Shown here piece by piece: positions 28,697 through 38,094 of a stretch of DNA of 64,000 nt. The translations under genes and the position numbers were made by a program. Each line of letters opens with the position of its first letter. The stretch's first letter is position 1. The stretch is from positions 62,001 through 126,000 of the forward strand of contig JAEYOJ010000102.1 in NCBI GenBank assembly GCA_023411815.1. Reading direction: 5' to 3'. This DNA is from Pseudomonadota bacterium. Lineage in GTDB: Bacteria; Desulfobacterota; Desulfovibrionia; Desulfovibrionales; Desulfovibrionaceae. The notes beneath the pieces are model-generated. The model had not been told where the DNA came from. It searched no databases and worked only from the letters and a program-made list of their open reading frames with translations.

Positions 28697-29031
28697 GGCT
28701 ATTGGCTGCGCAAAGGGCGCGGGTTTATTCCTTAAGGAAAGAGATCAGGATAAATCCTCAGCCGACGATTGACAAGCCAAAGCACTTACGACGCCCGTGA
28801 TGTCCATTGCAGTATCGGCGGCCGGTTGTTTGCCATGGAACATTAAAGTGTTGTCATAATACGCTGATCTCCGCCCCTTCAGATTGTCATGAATCTTGCT
28901 CTTAAATAACATCATGCGTTTGCCGCCAAACGGAAACGGTTAATCCTCGCCCGAGACTGGCTGGCAGGCGCTTCCTGGGCACAATTTCAATCCGCCATAG
29001 GATTGAAGCATCTACTGATTATGGAAAATAT
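28697..29031. other. Divergent intergenic region
   Basis: 335 bp between the minus-strand dehydrogenase and the plus-strand BON lipoprotein. AT-richer than its surroundings. A perfect TTGACA lies at 28769-28774 on the plus strand but without a matching -10; no repeat or RNA was recognised. Confidence 0.5.
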
Positions 29032-29577
29032 ATGTACAAATTTTTCACTCCATGCATCGCGGCCGTAATGCTCCTCCTGACGGGTTGCGGCATGTCCTCC
29101 CTGCCCTTCTGCACTGAGTTATCTTCGCCACACGCAGAGGATGAACGCATCGTGGCGGAGATATCCACGCTCTTTCTCAAGAACGAAAAAATCACCTACC
29201 TGGACATTCAGCCGTACTCCTATGGCAGACACGTCTACCTTGTCGGAGAGGCCGCTAGCCCGGAGGAACTCAATCAGGCCGTGACCCTCGCGAAATCCGT
29301 GCGTGACGTGCGCTCCGTGACCACCTACGTGCTGCCCAAGCCGGAGCAGCCCGTCTGTTCGTCCCTGGATAGCGCGCGAATCCAGCGGCAAGTGCTGACG
29401 AGGCTGGAAGCGGATCAGCAAGCTTCGCCGAACAATGTCGACCTGACGGTCTTTCAGTACGTCGTGGTGCTCACCGGCGAGGTGGACAGCAGGGAGACGG
29501 AAGCTGCACTGGTAGCCAGGGCCGAAGAGGTGGAAGGAGTTCGTCTGGCCAAATCGCTTCTGCGCGTAGTCAGGTAG
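29032..29577 (+). CDS. BON-domain lipoprotein
   Basis: 181 residues. A lipoprotein signal peptide ends in LLTGC (Cys19). Two BON repeats follow (about 38-100: IVAEISTLFL...VYLVGEA...VRDVRSV; and 115-180: IQRQVLTRLEAD...VVVLTGEVDS...VRLAKS). BON proteins bind phospholipid or peptidoglycan at the outer membrane, as OsmY or DolP do. The ribosome site is weak. It stands alone, convergent with the radical SAM gene. Confidence 0.88.
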   Translation: MYKFFTPCIAAVMLLLTGCGMSSLPFCTELSSPHAEDERIVAEISTLFLKNEKITYLDIQPYSYGRHVYLVGEAASPEELNQAVTLAKSVRDVRSVTTYVLPKPEQPVCSSLDSARIQRQVLTRLEADQQASPNNVDLTVFQYVVVLTGEVDSRETEAALVARAEEVEGVRLAKSLLRVVR

Positions 29578-29635
29578 GCGGGCAGGCCACGCCTGGCTCT
29601 TTCCTACCGTGGCTGAAGTCAATTCACCCGACGCA

Positions 29636-30727
29636 TCAGAGCCCCTGGAGCTTCAAACAGCCGCGGCAGGCCGCCGGGGCAGGCTGCTCGGCGAAGAAGG
29701 CCCGCGCCCGCTCATCAGCCTTGCGCAGAGCCTCCAGGGCACCGAAGCCCCGCTCCACCCCATCCAGGCAATGGTCGGAAAAGGTCCGCCTACGCTCGAA
29801 GGCCCTACGGAAGGCCCGGTAGTCCGGCTTGGCCCAGATGGTGGACAGATCCTCCTCCAATATGTTGCCGAAGCAGAGCAACGCACGGTCGAAGCCCGGC
29901 GGCATGGAACGCAAAGGGAGACGCAGGAAGATGCACGGGGACACATCGCCGTCTACGCCGATGCTGACATTGCGCGTGGGCAAGTTGAGGCACTCTGCCT
30001 GCTCCTCGCGGCGATAACCGACCTGCTGGAAGGACTGGCGGCGCAGGATGGAGGCAAACAGCGCCTTGCGGCTCGCGCGATCGGCGGCCTTGCCCGGTAC
30101 GAGAACCTGCCTGGCATGCTCGTCCGTGGGCAGAAAGGTGGCATTCACGGCAATACACTCCTCCAGGCCGTGACGTCTGGCCAGGACCACGAAGTCGGGC
30201 AGCTCGGCCACATTCTCGGGCTGCTGGAGAAAGGACAGGCCTATCCTGGGCGGCTTGGGGCATGCGCGCGCCAGTTCGCGGAACCGGGCCAGCTTACCCA
30301 GGATGTCCTCCAGGGAAGACGGAGGCCTCAGCTTGGCGTGGGTCTCCTCGCGCGCGCCGCTCACGGACACGGTGATGGCGGCCAACCCGGCGGCCAGCAG
30401 CTCCCGTCCAAGCTCCGGCGTGAGTTGCGTACCGTTGCTGGTCAGGGCGCACTTGGCTCCGGCCTTGGTGAGCCGGGCAATGATGCGGGGTAACTCAGGG
30501 TGCAGCAGAGGCTCTCCCCAGCCCTGAAGGTAAGTCAATTCGGCCCGGGCGGCATGAGGCAGCAGGCCGTCCAGGGCAGGCAGGGGGAAATGCGCGCTGC
30601 GCCAGTGGCCGCTGAAGGCCGTGTGCGGGCAGGTGGGACAGCGCAGGTCGCAGGCCGAGCTGACCTCGATCTGGATGATGCCGCGCGGGCCCTCTGCCGA
30701 GGCCCCGGAATCCATGCGCCTGGTCAT
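29636..30727 (-). CDS. Radical SAM protein with SPASM-like C-terminal cysteines
   Basis: 363 residues from ATG 30727, which has aggagg 9 bp upstream. The [4Fe-4S] motif CDLRCPTC is at residues 26-33, followed by YLQGWGEPLLHPEL and the SNGTQL and SVSGAREETH strands. A distal region has ECLNLPTRNVSIGVDGDVSPC and ends in CRGC, as in SPASM/Twitch proteins that bind an auxiliary cluster. Relatives modify peptides or small molecules. No precursor peptide gene was seen alongside. Function unknown. Confidence 0.85.
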   Translation of the reverse strand: MTRRMDSGASAEGPRGIIQIEVSSACDLRCPTCPHTAFSGHWRSAHFPLPALDGLLPHAARAELTYLQGWGEPLLHPELPRIIARLTKAGAKCALTSNGTQLTPELGRELLAAGLAAITVSVSGAREETHAKLRPPSSLEDILGKLARFRELARACPKPPRIGLSFLQQPENVAELPDFVVLARRHGLEECIAVNATFLPTDEHARQVLVPGKAADRASRKALFASILRRQSFQQVGYRREEQAECLNLPTRNVSIGVDGDVSPCIFLRLPLRSMPPGFDRALLCFGNILEEDLSTIWAKPDYRAFRRAFERRRTFSDHCLDGVERGFGALEALRKADERARAFFAEQPAPAACRGCLKLQGL

Positions 30728-30806
30728 ATGCGCCATCCTCCTGCGAACGTGAGCCCATGACGGGCAGTGGAATGCCGGCAATCCGGAAGGCTGCTCTCAC
30801 AGCCCA

Positions 30807-30857
30807 AAACACGCAGGGCCGCCCTCGGTCCGTGATGCACCGAAGACGGCCCTGCGT
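30807..30857 (-). terminator. Terminator of the carboxylase operon
   Basis: 11-bp perfect stem acgcagggccg/cggccctgcgt (30811-30821, 30847-30857) with an inner tcggt/accga stem; on the minus strand it is followed by gttttggg. It lies 55 bp after the last gene of the operon. Confidence 0.65.
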
Positions 30858-30911
30858 CCAAAGAGTCCTATTTTCCCGACGGGGCGCGCTCGAATGAGTC
30901 CTTTCGGTCCC

Positions 30912-31268
30912 TCAGGCGCTCGGCACCAACTCGCCGGCAAGCTTCTCGAGCTCGTCCAGGGCATCCTCCAGCTGATAGCTCAGGGTGTCGGCCTCCTGAG
31001 GCTTCCAGTCGGCCAGAGCCGTGGACAGCTTGCCGCGGATGCCCAACAGCCGGGAGATATGTCCACGCAGGGCCTCCTGCCTCTCCTTGGGCCACTCGCC
31101 CAGGGAGAGCTGCTCGAACAAGGCTTCGGGCAGTTCCATGACGCCCTTGTGTGGCCATGCGGGGGAAGGAGCCGGCCAAGCCAGTTTGGAAAGCACGGGC
31201 CAGCGGCGTTCCACGCTTTCGGGCTTGTACGTCTGGGCCATGACCCGCACCTGGAGCACCTCGCCCAT
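30912..31268 (-). CDS. Conserved-looking hypothetical protein at the end of the carboxylase operon
   Basis: 118 residues from ATG 31268 (gggagg 5 bp upstream; a GTG two codons earlier is less likely). N-terminal strand (MGEVLQVRVMAQTYKPESVERRWPVL) followed by a helical half rich in Leu and Glu (LSYQLEDALDELEKLAGEL). No family recognised. It follows the biotin-carrier gene by 34 bp, so it may assist the carboxylase. Confidence 0.75.
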   Translation of the reverse strand: MGEVLQVRVMAQTYKPESVERRWPVLSKLAWPAPSPAWPHKGVMELPEALFEQLSLGEWPKERQEALRGHISRLLGIRGKLSTALADWKPQEADTLSYQLEDALDELEKLAGELVPSA

Positions 31269-31302
31269 GTCCACCTCCCGGCCGCCCGTCAGGCGACACG
31301 CA

Positions 31303-31950
31303 TCAGTCGATTTCCTTCCACTCGCTGCGCACCTGGGCCACCACTTCCTGAATCATGGAAAACTGATCGCCAGGGCAGACGCCGATCAACGGCTGTCCGC
31401 TGTCGATGTTCTCGCCGTAGGAGAAATAGGACGAGTATATCTGGCCTTCGGGTCCATTGTAGCTCACCAGGGCCTCGCGTTTCATGCGCGACATGATGAA
31501 CAGGTCCATGCCGTCCGTCACCTTGACCGAACGGATGCCCGAGGCCTTTATCTTCTGGTCCACTTCCGGGACGAAGTAGTACTTGGCTTTTTCCGGCGCG
31601 GTCACCAGATGCAGGGTCTTTTTAAGAATGGCCTCGATGACCTCGTCGCGCGACAGGAAATGCCGCAGGGTCATGAGCTTGGTGCCGGCTTCCACGAACT
31701 TGCCCGAGAGGTCCAGGGCAATGTCCTTGATTTCGCCTTTCTGCGGCGCATGGATGGGCTTCTTGTTGCGCTCGCGCGTGACATGAGCGAGCAGCGTGCC
31801 CGGCTTTTCCTTCCAGGTGCCTACAGGTCCGAAGACCTTGCCGCCGGTGGTCTTGACCGCGAACTCGATAACGCCCGTATGTGGGGCGCGAATTTCAATC
31901 TCCTCGTAGGGAGATGCCTTGATCTCCTCCAGGAGCGCCTTGACGTCCAT
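31303..31950 (-). CDS. Biotin/lipoyl attachment-type carrier protein
   Basis: 215 residues with two biotinyl/lipoyl-like folds: the first around 15-95 (IRAPHTGVIEF, IHAPQKGEIKDIALDLSGKFVEAGTKLMTL) and the second around 140-200 ending GENIDSGQPLIGV. The expected biotin lysine is K157, in SRMKRE where most carriers have AMKM. ATG 31950 has ggag 8 bp upstream. It follows the carboxyltransferase by 18 bp, making it the biotin carrier (BCCP) of this complex. The unusual lysine context is worth confirming. Confidence 0.75.
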   Translation of the reverse strand: MDVKALLEEIKASPYEEIEIRAPHTGVIEFAVKTTGGKVFGPVGTWKEKPGTLLAHVTRERNKKPIHAPQKGEIKDIALDLSGKFVEAGTKLMTLRHFLSRDEVIEAILKKTLHLVTAPEKAKYYFVPEVDQKIKASGIRSVKVTDGMDLFIMSRMKREALVSYNGPEGQIYSSYFSYGENIDSGQPLIGVCPGDQFSMIQEVVAQVRSEWKEID

Positions 31951-31968
31951 CACTTCTTCTCCGCCTTC

Positions 31969-34221
31969 TTACCTGTAGTAGAGATTGCGGCCGCCCATGG
32001 TCAAGAGGGCCTGATAGAGGTTCTTGCGCACCTCGCGGCGGTCCCATATGCCTTGGATGTGTCCGCGGGACAAAGCCTGATGCGCCTGGTGGTAGTCCGG
32101 TGGGATGTCCACGCCCGTGGTTTCCTTGATGACTCCGGGGCCGGCGAAGCCGATGTTGGCCGAGCGCACCGAGAACTGGTAGGGCGAACAGCCGAGGAAA
32201 CTGGCCAACGGGCCTGCATAGGAATTGGTGTCGTACAGCACCAGGTACAAACCGCCCTCGTCGATATAGTCGCGCACGGCCATGGTGCAACGGGGCATCT
32301 GGATGACGCCGTTGGTGCCCTCCTGGATGCGGATGCCAGCCGTGCCGTGCACATAGGCCAGCAGCGGATAGTGCTTCTTCTTGGCCCGCTCCACGGCGCG
32401 GATGAACTTCTCTCCCTCGGCCGCACCGACGCTGCCGCCGCGGAAAGCGCCCATGAGCATGGCGCAAACCATGCGCACGCCCTGGATGCTAGCCTCGAAG
32501 GTCATGCACGCGCTGCGCTGGCCCGTCTTCTTCTTGGCCGCCTCCAGCTTCTCGTCGAAGCCCTCGAAGCCCAGGGGGTTACCCGCCTCGATGCGCGCGT
32601 TAAACTCGTAGATGGAGCCCTGATCGAAGACGTTATACAGGTACCACTGGTGTTCCATGGGGAAGTGGTAACCGCAATAGCTGCACACTCCGGCGAAGTC
32701 GCCGAACAGGTCGGGAGCCCATAGGTCCAGACACCCATGGGTAGCGGCGCGGGGACAGGTCATGGTGACATCCTCGCGGGCCTTGGGGCTCAGATAGACC
32801 CACTGGTCGTCGTTCAGGCAGATACCGTTGTCGGGGCAGGACAGCTCCGTGAGCTGCTTGACCGCCTCGGAGTCGCTCTTGCCGTTGATCCTCATGAATC
32901 CGGTGAGCGGCGCGGAAACCTTGTCCGTGAGCACCTGGGCCTCGGCCTGGAAGTCCTCGAGCCAGCGCTTGAGCTTCTTGTGCCGTTTGCCGAGGAACTC
33001 GTAACGGAAGAAGGAGTGTGTGGCCCAGAGCATGTCCAGGGCCACGGATACCGTCTTTTGCGACAGGGTGCGCTTGTCCTCGTAGGCGTTCTGGGCCATG
33101 CCGCGGAACTTCTGATAGCGCCGCCAGACCAGGTTGTCCCTGGCCTTGGAGGACAAGCTCCAGCGCACGAAGATGGACTCTGCCTCCACGCCCCTTTTGT
33201 TGGCCACGCGCTTGAGTTCGTTGGCGCGCAGGAGCTGAAGGTTCTTGGCCTTGAGCACGGACTGGTTGGTGGCCCAGATAAGCTCGCCGCGCAGGTTCTT
33301 GAAGAAGTCGTAGTGCTCCGGACGCGTGCCCAGCGGCGGCTCCTGCACGACCTGATCGATATAGCCGGCGGCCAGGTTGTCCTCGGCCATCATCTTGAGC
33401 TGGCGGGCGCAACGCTCGATGAGCTCGGGCTCGGCGCGCTGGCCTTGGCGCAGTCTGCCTTCGATGGCAGCGGCGCCCTCGGGAGAGATGACCGAGTAGT
33501 AGCCATGGGAGAGCATGAGCCGCATATCTGCCAGGCCGATGGCCTCGGCGCCGCCGGAGCCGCCCTCGGAGATCACGGCCACGACGGGCACGCGCAGTGC
33601 GGCCATCTCATAGAGATTGCGCGCGATCTGCTGGGCCGCTCCCGGATAGTCCTCGACGGGGTAGGAGCCGGGGGTGAAAATGAAGGAGTGTATCGGGATG
33701 TTCTCGGTTTCCGCGACCTTCATGTAATGCAGGGCCTTGGCGTTGCCCCAGGGCTTTACGGAGCCGCCGTTGCGGAACTCCTGCCCGTGTCCCTTTTCCT
33801 GACCGATGACCATGACCGGCTGGTTGATCACCTTCTTGCCCACGCGGCGGGTTATGTAGGCCCGGGCGATGAGCATGCTCGGATCGATGGAATACTCGTC
33901 CTGGCCACCGATCTCCGTGTAGTTGTCATAGACGTTCTCAAGGATGTCCTTGAGGCAGATGCGCTGCGGATGCCGCACGATGCGCACCTTGTCCATGGGA
34001 GTAAGTTCGGCGTCGAGCTTGTTCTCCAAGAAGGAGAAGATGTCTTCGAGCTGCTGAATCTGGCGCACCTGCTCCGCCATGGTCAGGTCTTTTTCCTTGG
34101 CCAGGAACTCGCCAAGCTTGGATTCAAGCATGGCCACGTTTTCGTTCTGCTTGGGCCCGAAGATATCCCGTATGTAGGCCAGGCGGTCTCTAAGCTGCTG
34201 TGTTCTCTTTTCGATATCCAT
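31969..34221 (-). CDS. Fused acetyl-CoA carboxylase carboxyltransferase (alpha-beta)
   Basis: 750 residues. The N-terminal part resembles AccA (PQRICLKDILENVYDNYTEIGG, GHGQEFRNGG, GSYPVEDYPGAAQQIARNL, SEGGSGGAEAIG, ISPEGAAAI). The C-terminal part resembles AccD, with a zinc ribbon (TCPRAATHGC...CSYCG) and carboxyltransferase strands (AYVHGTAGIRIQEG, GFAGPGVIKETTG). The alpha-then-beta order is the reverse of many fused acyl-CoA carboxyltransferases. It should transfer CO2 from biotin to acetyl-CoA, supplying malonyl-CoA. It lies between the biotin carboxylase and biotin carrier genes. Confidence 0.86.
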   Translation of the reverse strand: MDIEKRTQQLRDRLAYIRDIFGPKQNENVAMLESKLGEFLAKEKDLTMAEQVRQIQQLEDIFSFLENKLDAELTPMDKVRIVRHPQRICLKDILENVYDNYTEIGGQDEYSIDPSMLIARAYITRRVGKKVINQPVMVIGQEKGHGQEFRNGGSVKPWGNAKALHYMKVAETENIPIHSFIFTPGSYPVEDYPGAAQQIARNLYEMAALRVPVVAVISEGGSGGAEAIGLADMRLMLSHGYYSVISPEGAAAIEGRLRQGQRAEPELIERCARQLKMMAEDNLAAGYIDQVVQEPPLGTRPEHYDFFKNLRGELIWATNQSVLKAKNLQLLRANELKRVANKRGVEAESIFVRWSLSSKARDNLVWRRYQKFRGMAQNAYEDKRTLSQKTVSVALDMLWATHSFFRYEFLGKRHKKLKRWLEDFQAEAQVLTDKVSAPLTGFMRINGKSDSEAVKQLTELSCPDNGICLNDDQWVYLSPKAREDVTMTCPRAATHGCLDLWAPDLFGDFAGVCSYCGYHFPMEHQWYLYNVFDQGSIYEFNARIEAGNPLGFEGFDEKLEAAKKKTGQRSACMTFEASIQGVRMVCAMLMGAFRGGSVGAAEGEKFIRAVERAKKKHYPLLAYVHGTAGIRIQEGTNGVIQMPRCTMAVRDYIDEGGLYLVLYDTNSYAGPLASFLGCSPYQFSVRSANIGFAGPGVIKETTGVDIPPDYHQAHQALSRGHIQGIWDRREVRKNLYQALLTMGGRNLYYR

Positions 34222-34333
34222 AGTAGCGTCGAGGCGTCCCCATCACGAATTCGCCCTGGCGGGCGATCGGGATGGACGCCGAAAGTTGCATTGTGGGTGC
34301 CGTTTTCGTCCTCTCAACCGGCGCGAATAGACC

Positions 34334-35749
34334 TTAGAACTCAAGCAGGTTCATGGTCTTCTTGCGCAGGAAATCGACATTGGACTTGAGCGGGTTGCCT
34401 GAGCGGTCCTGTCCTCTGAGCACAAGACGGTCCAGGAACTCAAGGCCGCGCTGCTTGGCCTGGGCCAGATCATCTCCCTTGATGATGGCCAGGGCAAGGT
34501 TCGGATCGAACTCAGTGGGAATCTGATAAGGCTCGTCTCTGGGCACCTGGGTGTAGACGTTCAGCCAGGGCTGCTCGGGCCAGCTGAATTCGTCGATGCG
34601 GCCGACCCAGGGCGCGAACTTGTTGTCCGGGTCCTCGGCGATGAGGCGGTACTCGATGCCCACGCCGTTGGGCTCGATGTCCGACTGGGCATAGCCGATG
34701 GACTGGCCGAGCCCGACCCGGCACTGCTCGGCGATGAGGTCCACGGGTCCGTCTCCACGCACCTTGGAGATGATACCCGAGACACCATTCTCCACCTGAA
34801 TGCGCGTGTTGACCTCCATGAGGAAGGGGTCTCCCTTGGGGGTCACGATCCACTCCCACGTTCCCACGCTGTCGTAACCCACTTCCCGGGCCATGTTCAG
34901 GGAATGGCGCGTGATGTCGGCGAGCACCTTGCCTGCGTCGAAGGAGTAGCCCAGTTCTCCGGGCGCGAAGCCCGGGGCGACCTCGATGCGTTTCTGACGC
35001 CCGGTTGACTGCACAGAGCAGTTGCGCGTGCCGAAGTGCACCGGCTCGCTCTTGCCGTCGCCCAGAATCTGCACCTCGAGGTGGTTGAATCGAAAGACGC
35101 GCTGCTCGATGAGCACACCCTCGTCGTGGAACTGACGCTTGGAGTAGTTGCGGATTCGTCTGAAAACATTGCGGAAGTGGTCTATGCGATCCAATTCCTC
35201 GATGCCCATGCCTCCGCCTCCGGCCGAAGCCTTGACGAGCACCGCGGGCCGCTCGATGCCCTGCTCGGCCTGGAAGGCGAACAGGTTCTCGGCGATTTCC
35301 TCTGCCTCCATCTCGTCGTAGATGGGTCGATCCGAACCAGGGACCGTGGGTACGCCGAGGCGGCGGGCAAGTCTCTTGGTGTTGATCTTATCGCCCAACT
35401 CGCGGATGACCCTCCAGGACGGCCCCAGGAACAGGAGCGGATTGTCCCGCTCGCTCACCCTGCGCGCAAAACGGAAATCCTCGGCGAAGAAACCATAGCC
35501 CGGATGGATCGCCGTGGCGCTTGCGTCGTCAGCCACGGCCATGAGCTCGTTGGCATCCTGATAGGAGTTGATGCGATACAGGGACTTGGGACCGCCGTGC
35601 CGCCTGGCCAGGGCCACATGACCCGACTGGTGGTCTTCCTTGGTATAGATGCAGACAAACCGGTGCCCGAGCTTCATGCAGGCCTGGGCAATGCGGATGG
35701 CGATCTCGCCGCGATTAGCAATTAAAACCTTATGAGTGTTCGCAACCAC
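34334..35749 (-). CDS. accC: Biotin carboxylase, divergent
   Basis: 471 residues starting at a GTG (35749) with agagga 8 bp upstream. The start VLIANRGEIAIRIAQA and HPGYGFFAEDFRFA are typical. ATP-grasp motifs are KASAGGGGMGIEEL and FLMEVNTRIQVE, and the bicarbonate-site Lys, Arg and Glu are kept. Divergent spots: TRNCSVQSTGRQK where most enzymes have RDCS-Q-RR-QK, and VENG where VEHP is usual. It carboxylates biotin on the downstream carrier. The whole set (30912-35749) has one orientation and one terminator. Confidence 0.85.
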   Translation of the reverse strand: MVANTHKVLIANRGEIAIRIAQACMKLGHRFVCIYTKEDHQSGHVALARRHGGPKSLYRINSYQDANELMAVADDASATAIHPGYGFFAEDFRFARRVSERDNPLLFLGPSWRVIRELGDKINTKRLARRLGVPTVPGSDRPIYDEMEAEEIAENLFAFQAEQGIERPAVLVKASAGGGGMGIEELDRIDHFRNVFRRIRNYSKRQFHDEGVLIEQRVFRFNHLEVQILGDGKSEPVHFGTRNCSVQSTGRQKRIEVAPGFAPGELGYSFDAGKVLADITRHSLNMAREVGYDSVGTWEWIVTPKGDPFLMEVNTRIQVENGVSGIISKVRGDGPVDLIAEQCRVGLGQSIGYAQSDIEPNGVGIEYRLIAEDPDNKFAPWVGRIDEFSWPEQPWLNVYTQVPRDEPYQIPTEFDPNLALAIIKGDDLAQAKQRGLEFLDRLVLRGQDRSGNPLKSNVDFLRKKTMNLLEF

Positions 35750-36065
35750 GCGAAATATTCCTCTTTTCTTATGCGGGCCGATATTTCACACCTCGAACAA
35801 GGAGGCCCTTATATGTCGCAAAACGCAAATAGTCCACATGCCAGCTACCCCGGATTCGGCTTAATCGCGGGCTATCCTTGCCAGCGGCACGAAGACAGCC
35901 CCAGGGCCGATGGAATTCGGCCCCCCGGAGCTGTTTGTGATGAAGTCCGCGAAACGGCATGCTCCCGGAGATATCCCGGAAACGACGATCGCCGGCTCAG
36001 AACATGCACGCGACGGAAACAACCACGAAGCACATGCGGCCTCGGGCAGGTTCAGCGGGCCAAGC
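35750..36065 (-). other. Intergenic region between pilZ and the carboxylase operon
   Basis: 316 bp upstream of accC. A plus-strand ATG at 35813 has a strong aaggagg but opens into a frame that runs antisense into pilZ. A small palindrome gggccga/tcggccc lies at 35904-35923. No clear promoter was recognised. Confidence 0.45.
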
Positions 36066-36464
36066 CTAGCCCAGCTTCTCTTCGGATTTGGCCTGTTGCT
36101 TGGCCTTGCGCTGGGCGATCAGGCGCTTCTGGAATTCCAGCACCAGCTTATCGAGTCTCGCCTCCTGGCGCCTGTCCAACTCGACAAACTGGCAGGCCAA
36201 CACATCTTGATTGATCCGGCGCACAATCTTGGATTTGAGTCCGACGATCACGGGCTTGCCGCCGATCATCAGGTCAGCGGTGACGGTGGTGCCTTCCTTG
36301 AGCCTGAACTCCACTGTCGCCAGGAGCGCGATTCCCGTCGCGCTCAGGTCCTTGACGTCAAAGCTGACGCCCGTTTCCTGCAACATGGCCTTGAGGCCGG
36401 GGATCCTTGTTCTGAATGCTCCTCGCTGGTTATCGCCGTCAGGCACTTCTATCTTGAAGTCCAT
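36066..36464 (-). CDS. PilZ-domain protein
   Basis: 132 residues. The c-di-GMP signature is present as RGAFRTRIPG near residue 14 and DLSATGIALL near 39, followed by a beta barrel and a basic C-terminal helix (KRLIAQRKAKQQAKSEEK). It follows motB by 15 bp on the same strand with a gggagg site, so it is likely a c-di-GMP brake or regulator of the flagellar motor. Confidence 0.85.
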   Translation of the reverse strand: MDFKIEVPDGDNQRGAFRTRIPGLKAMLQETGVSFDVKDLSATGIALLATVEFRLKEGTTVTADLMIGGKPVIVGLKSKIVRRINQDVLACQFVELDRRQEARLDKLVLEFQKRLIAQRKAKQQAKSEEKLG

Positions 36465-36479
36465 AAAACCTCCCTGTCA

Positions 36480-37226
36480 TTATCCGCCGACGCGCTTCTC
36501 CAGCGTAATTTCGATCCGCCTGTTGCGCGCGCGGTTCTCTGTGCTGTTGTTCGGGAACAATGGCTCCAGGTCGGCCAAGCCCGTGGCCGTCAGCCTGGTC
36601 GGCTCCATGCCGAGGGACATGAGCACGCGCAGGACATTCACCGAACGCATGGCCGAAATTTCCCAGTTGTCCTTGAAGCGGCCGCTACCCGAAGGCTGCA
36701 CGTCATCGGTGAAGCCGCGTATGTTGATCCGCTGATCCGCGTGCTTGATAAGCAGATCCTTCAGATCCCGCAACACGGCAGCGCCCTGCGGCGTAAGCTC
36801 CACCTGGCCGGGGGCGAACATGACGTCCGAGGGTATGCGCAAGGTGATTATGCCCTTGTCGAAATGCGCGCCCACCACGCCCTTGAGGCCCTTGGTGTTC
36901 TGATAGAACTGCACCTCGGTGAACAGTTTGCGCTGGTTTTCCATGATCTGGCGCTGCAGCTTGACCTGGTCCACCAGAACCGCCTGCTCATCACGCGCGA
37001 TGCGCGAGCTGGCCAAATCCTTTTTCTGTCCTTGCAACGCCAGCTGCACCGCCTGGAACGAATCGGTGAACTTGGTCAGGTCCAGGTTGGACATGGAAAA
37101 GAGCAGAATGAAGAAGCACAGGAGCAGGAGCGAAAGGTCGGCGAAGGTCGTCAGCCATGCGCTGGACGCCCCATCGTCCTCATCGTTATCTTCTTCAATC
37201 TGGCTTTGCAGTTCCTCATCGGTCAT
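36480..37226 (-). CDS. motB: Flagellar motor stator protein MotB
   Basis: 248 residues. A single N-terminal membrane helix has the proton- or sodium-binding Asp in TTFADLSLLLLCFFILLFSMS, followed by an OmpA-like peptidoglycan-binding domain (VMFAPGQVELTPQG, IRGFTDDV, SAMRSVNVLRVL, NRRIEITLE). It overlaps motA by 11 bp. Confidence 0.92.
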   Translation of the reverse strand: MTDEELQSQIEEDNDEDDGASSAWLTTFADLSLLLLCFFILLFSMSNLDLTKFTDSFQAVQLALQGQKKDLASSRIARDEQAVLVDQVKLQRQIMENQRKLFTEVQFYQNTKGLKGVVGAHFDKGIITLRIPSDVMFAPGQVELTPQGAAVLRDLKDLLIKHADQRINIRGFTDDVQPSGSGRFKDNWEISAMRSVNVLRVLMSLGMEPTRLTATGLADLEPLFPNNSTENRARNRRIEITLEKRVGG

Positions 37227-37971
37227 ACCGGCGCTCCTGCGGGGCTATGAAGGAGGACAGCTTTTCGTACACCAGCCTGGGGTTGTTGTTCTCCAGGATG
37301 GATTTGGCGCCTTCGAAAATGATCTCCATGTGCAGGGTTTCCTGCAGCGTGCGGGCGTTGAGCTTGCCGGCGATGGGCAGAAAGAGGAGGTTGGCCAAGA
37401 CTGAACCATAAAACGTGGTGATGATGGCCACGGCCATGGCCGGACCGATGCTCTTGGGGTCGTCCAGGCGGGCGAGCATCTGCACCAGACCGATGAGCGT
37501 TCCGATCATGCCGAAGGCGGGCGCGAAGCCGGCCAGTTTGCGGAACACTTCCTGGCCTATCCGGTGGCGGCGCTTCATGGATGATATCTCGATGCGCAAC
37601 GTGTCCCGGATGATATCAGGGTCGGCGTTGTCGGCTATGAGCTGACAGGCCTTCTTGAGCACCTTGTTCTCGGTCTGAATGTTCTCCAGGGCGACCAAGC
37701 CTTCACGCCGGCTGATATCGGCCACGCGGATCATGATGTCGACCACTTCCTGCGGACGCACCTTGCGCGAGGCGAAAGCCTTGAAACCCGCGGCTATGGC
37801 CTGGCGCACTTCCTCGAAGGGGAAAGCCACGCAGATAGCCGCCAGTGTTCCGCCGATGACGATGAGAATGCTGGGGAGGTTGATGAAGAGAAATGAATCT
37901 CCTCCCATGTAAATCGCGCCACCGACCATTGTAAGGCCGATGATCAATCCGCCCAGTGTTGCGATGTCCAT
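37216..37971 (-). CDS. motA: Flagellar motor stator protein MotA
   Basis: 251 residues, four membrane helices. TLGGLIIGLTMVGGAIYMGG at the N-terminus, cytoplasmic loop RREGLVALEN, and the third helix FAPAFGMIGTLIGLVQML with MAVAIITTFYGSVLANL are typical of MotA/PomA. First gene of the motA-motB-pilZ operon. Confidence 0.93.
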   Translation of the reverse strand: MDIATLGGLIIGLTMVGGAIYMGGDSFLFINLPSILIVIGGTLAAICVAFPFEEVRQAIAAGFKAFASRKVRPQEVVDIMIRVADISRREGLVALENIQTENKVLKKACQLIADNADPDIIRDTLRIEISSMKRRHRIGQEVFRKLAGFAPAFGMIGTLIGLVQMLARLDDPKSIGPAMAVAIITTFYGSVLANLLFLPIAGKLNARTLQETLHMEIIFEGAKSILENNNPRLVYEKLSSFIAPQERRYDR

Positions 37972-38094
37972 CTGCTCTTCGCCCTTGCATTTGCTGGTTG
38001 AACTGCCTGCGATTGGCCGCTATCAATGCGGATGCGCTGGATTGTCCCTACGACCGATTTAAATATCCAAACTCTAACATACAAAGATATCGAC

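Noticed and set aside
25250..28735. 1161-codon plus-strand frame opposite the FAD/Fe-S dehydrogenase
   Set aside because: Antisense shadow of a high-GC gene, with His/Gln/Gly-biased composition and no domain.
35813..36214. Plus-strand frame starting with a strong aaggagg and ATG (MSQNANSPH...)
   Set aside because: It runs antisense into the convincing PilZ gene, its later residues are Arg/Pro-rich as in shadow frames, and no family resemblance is seen.
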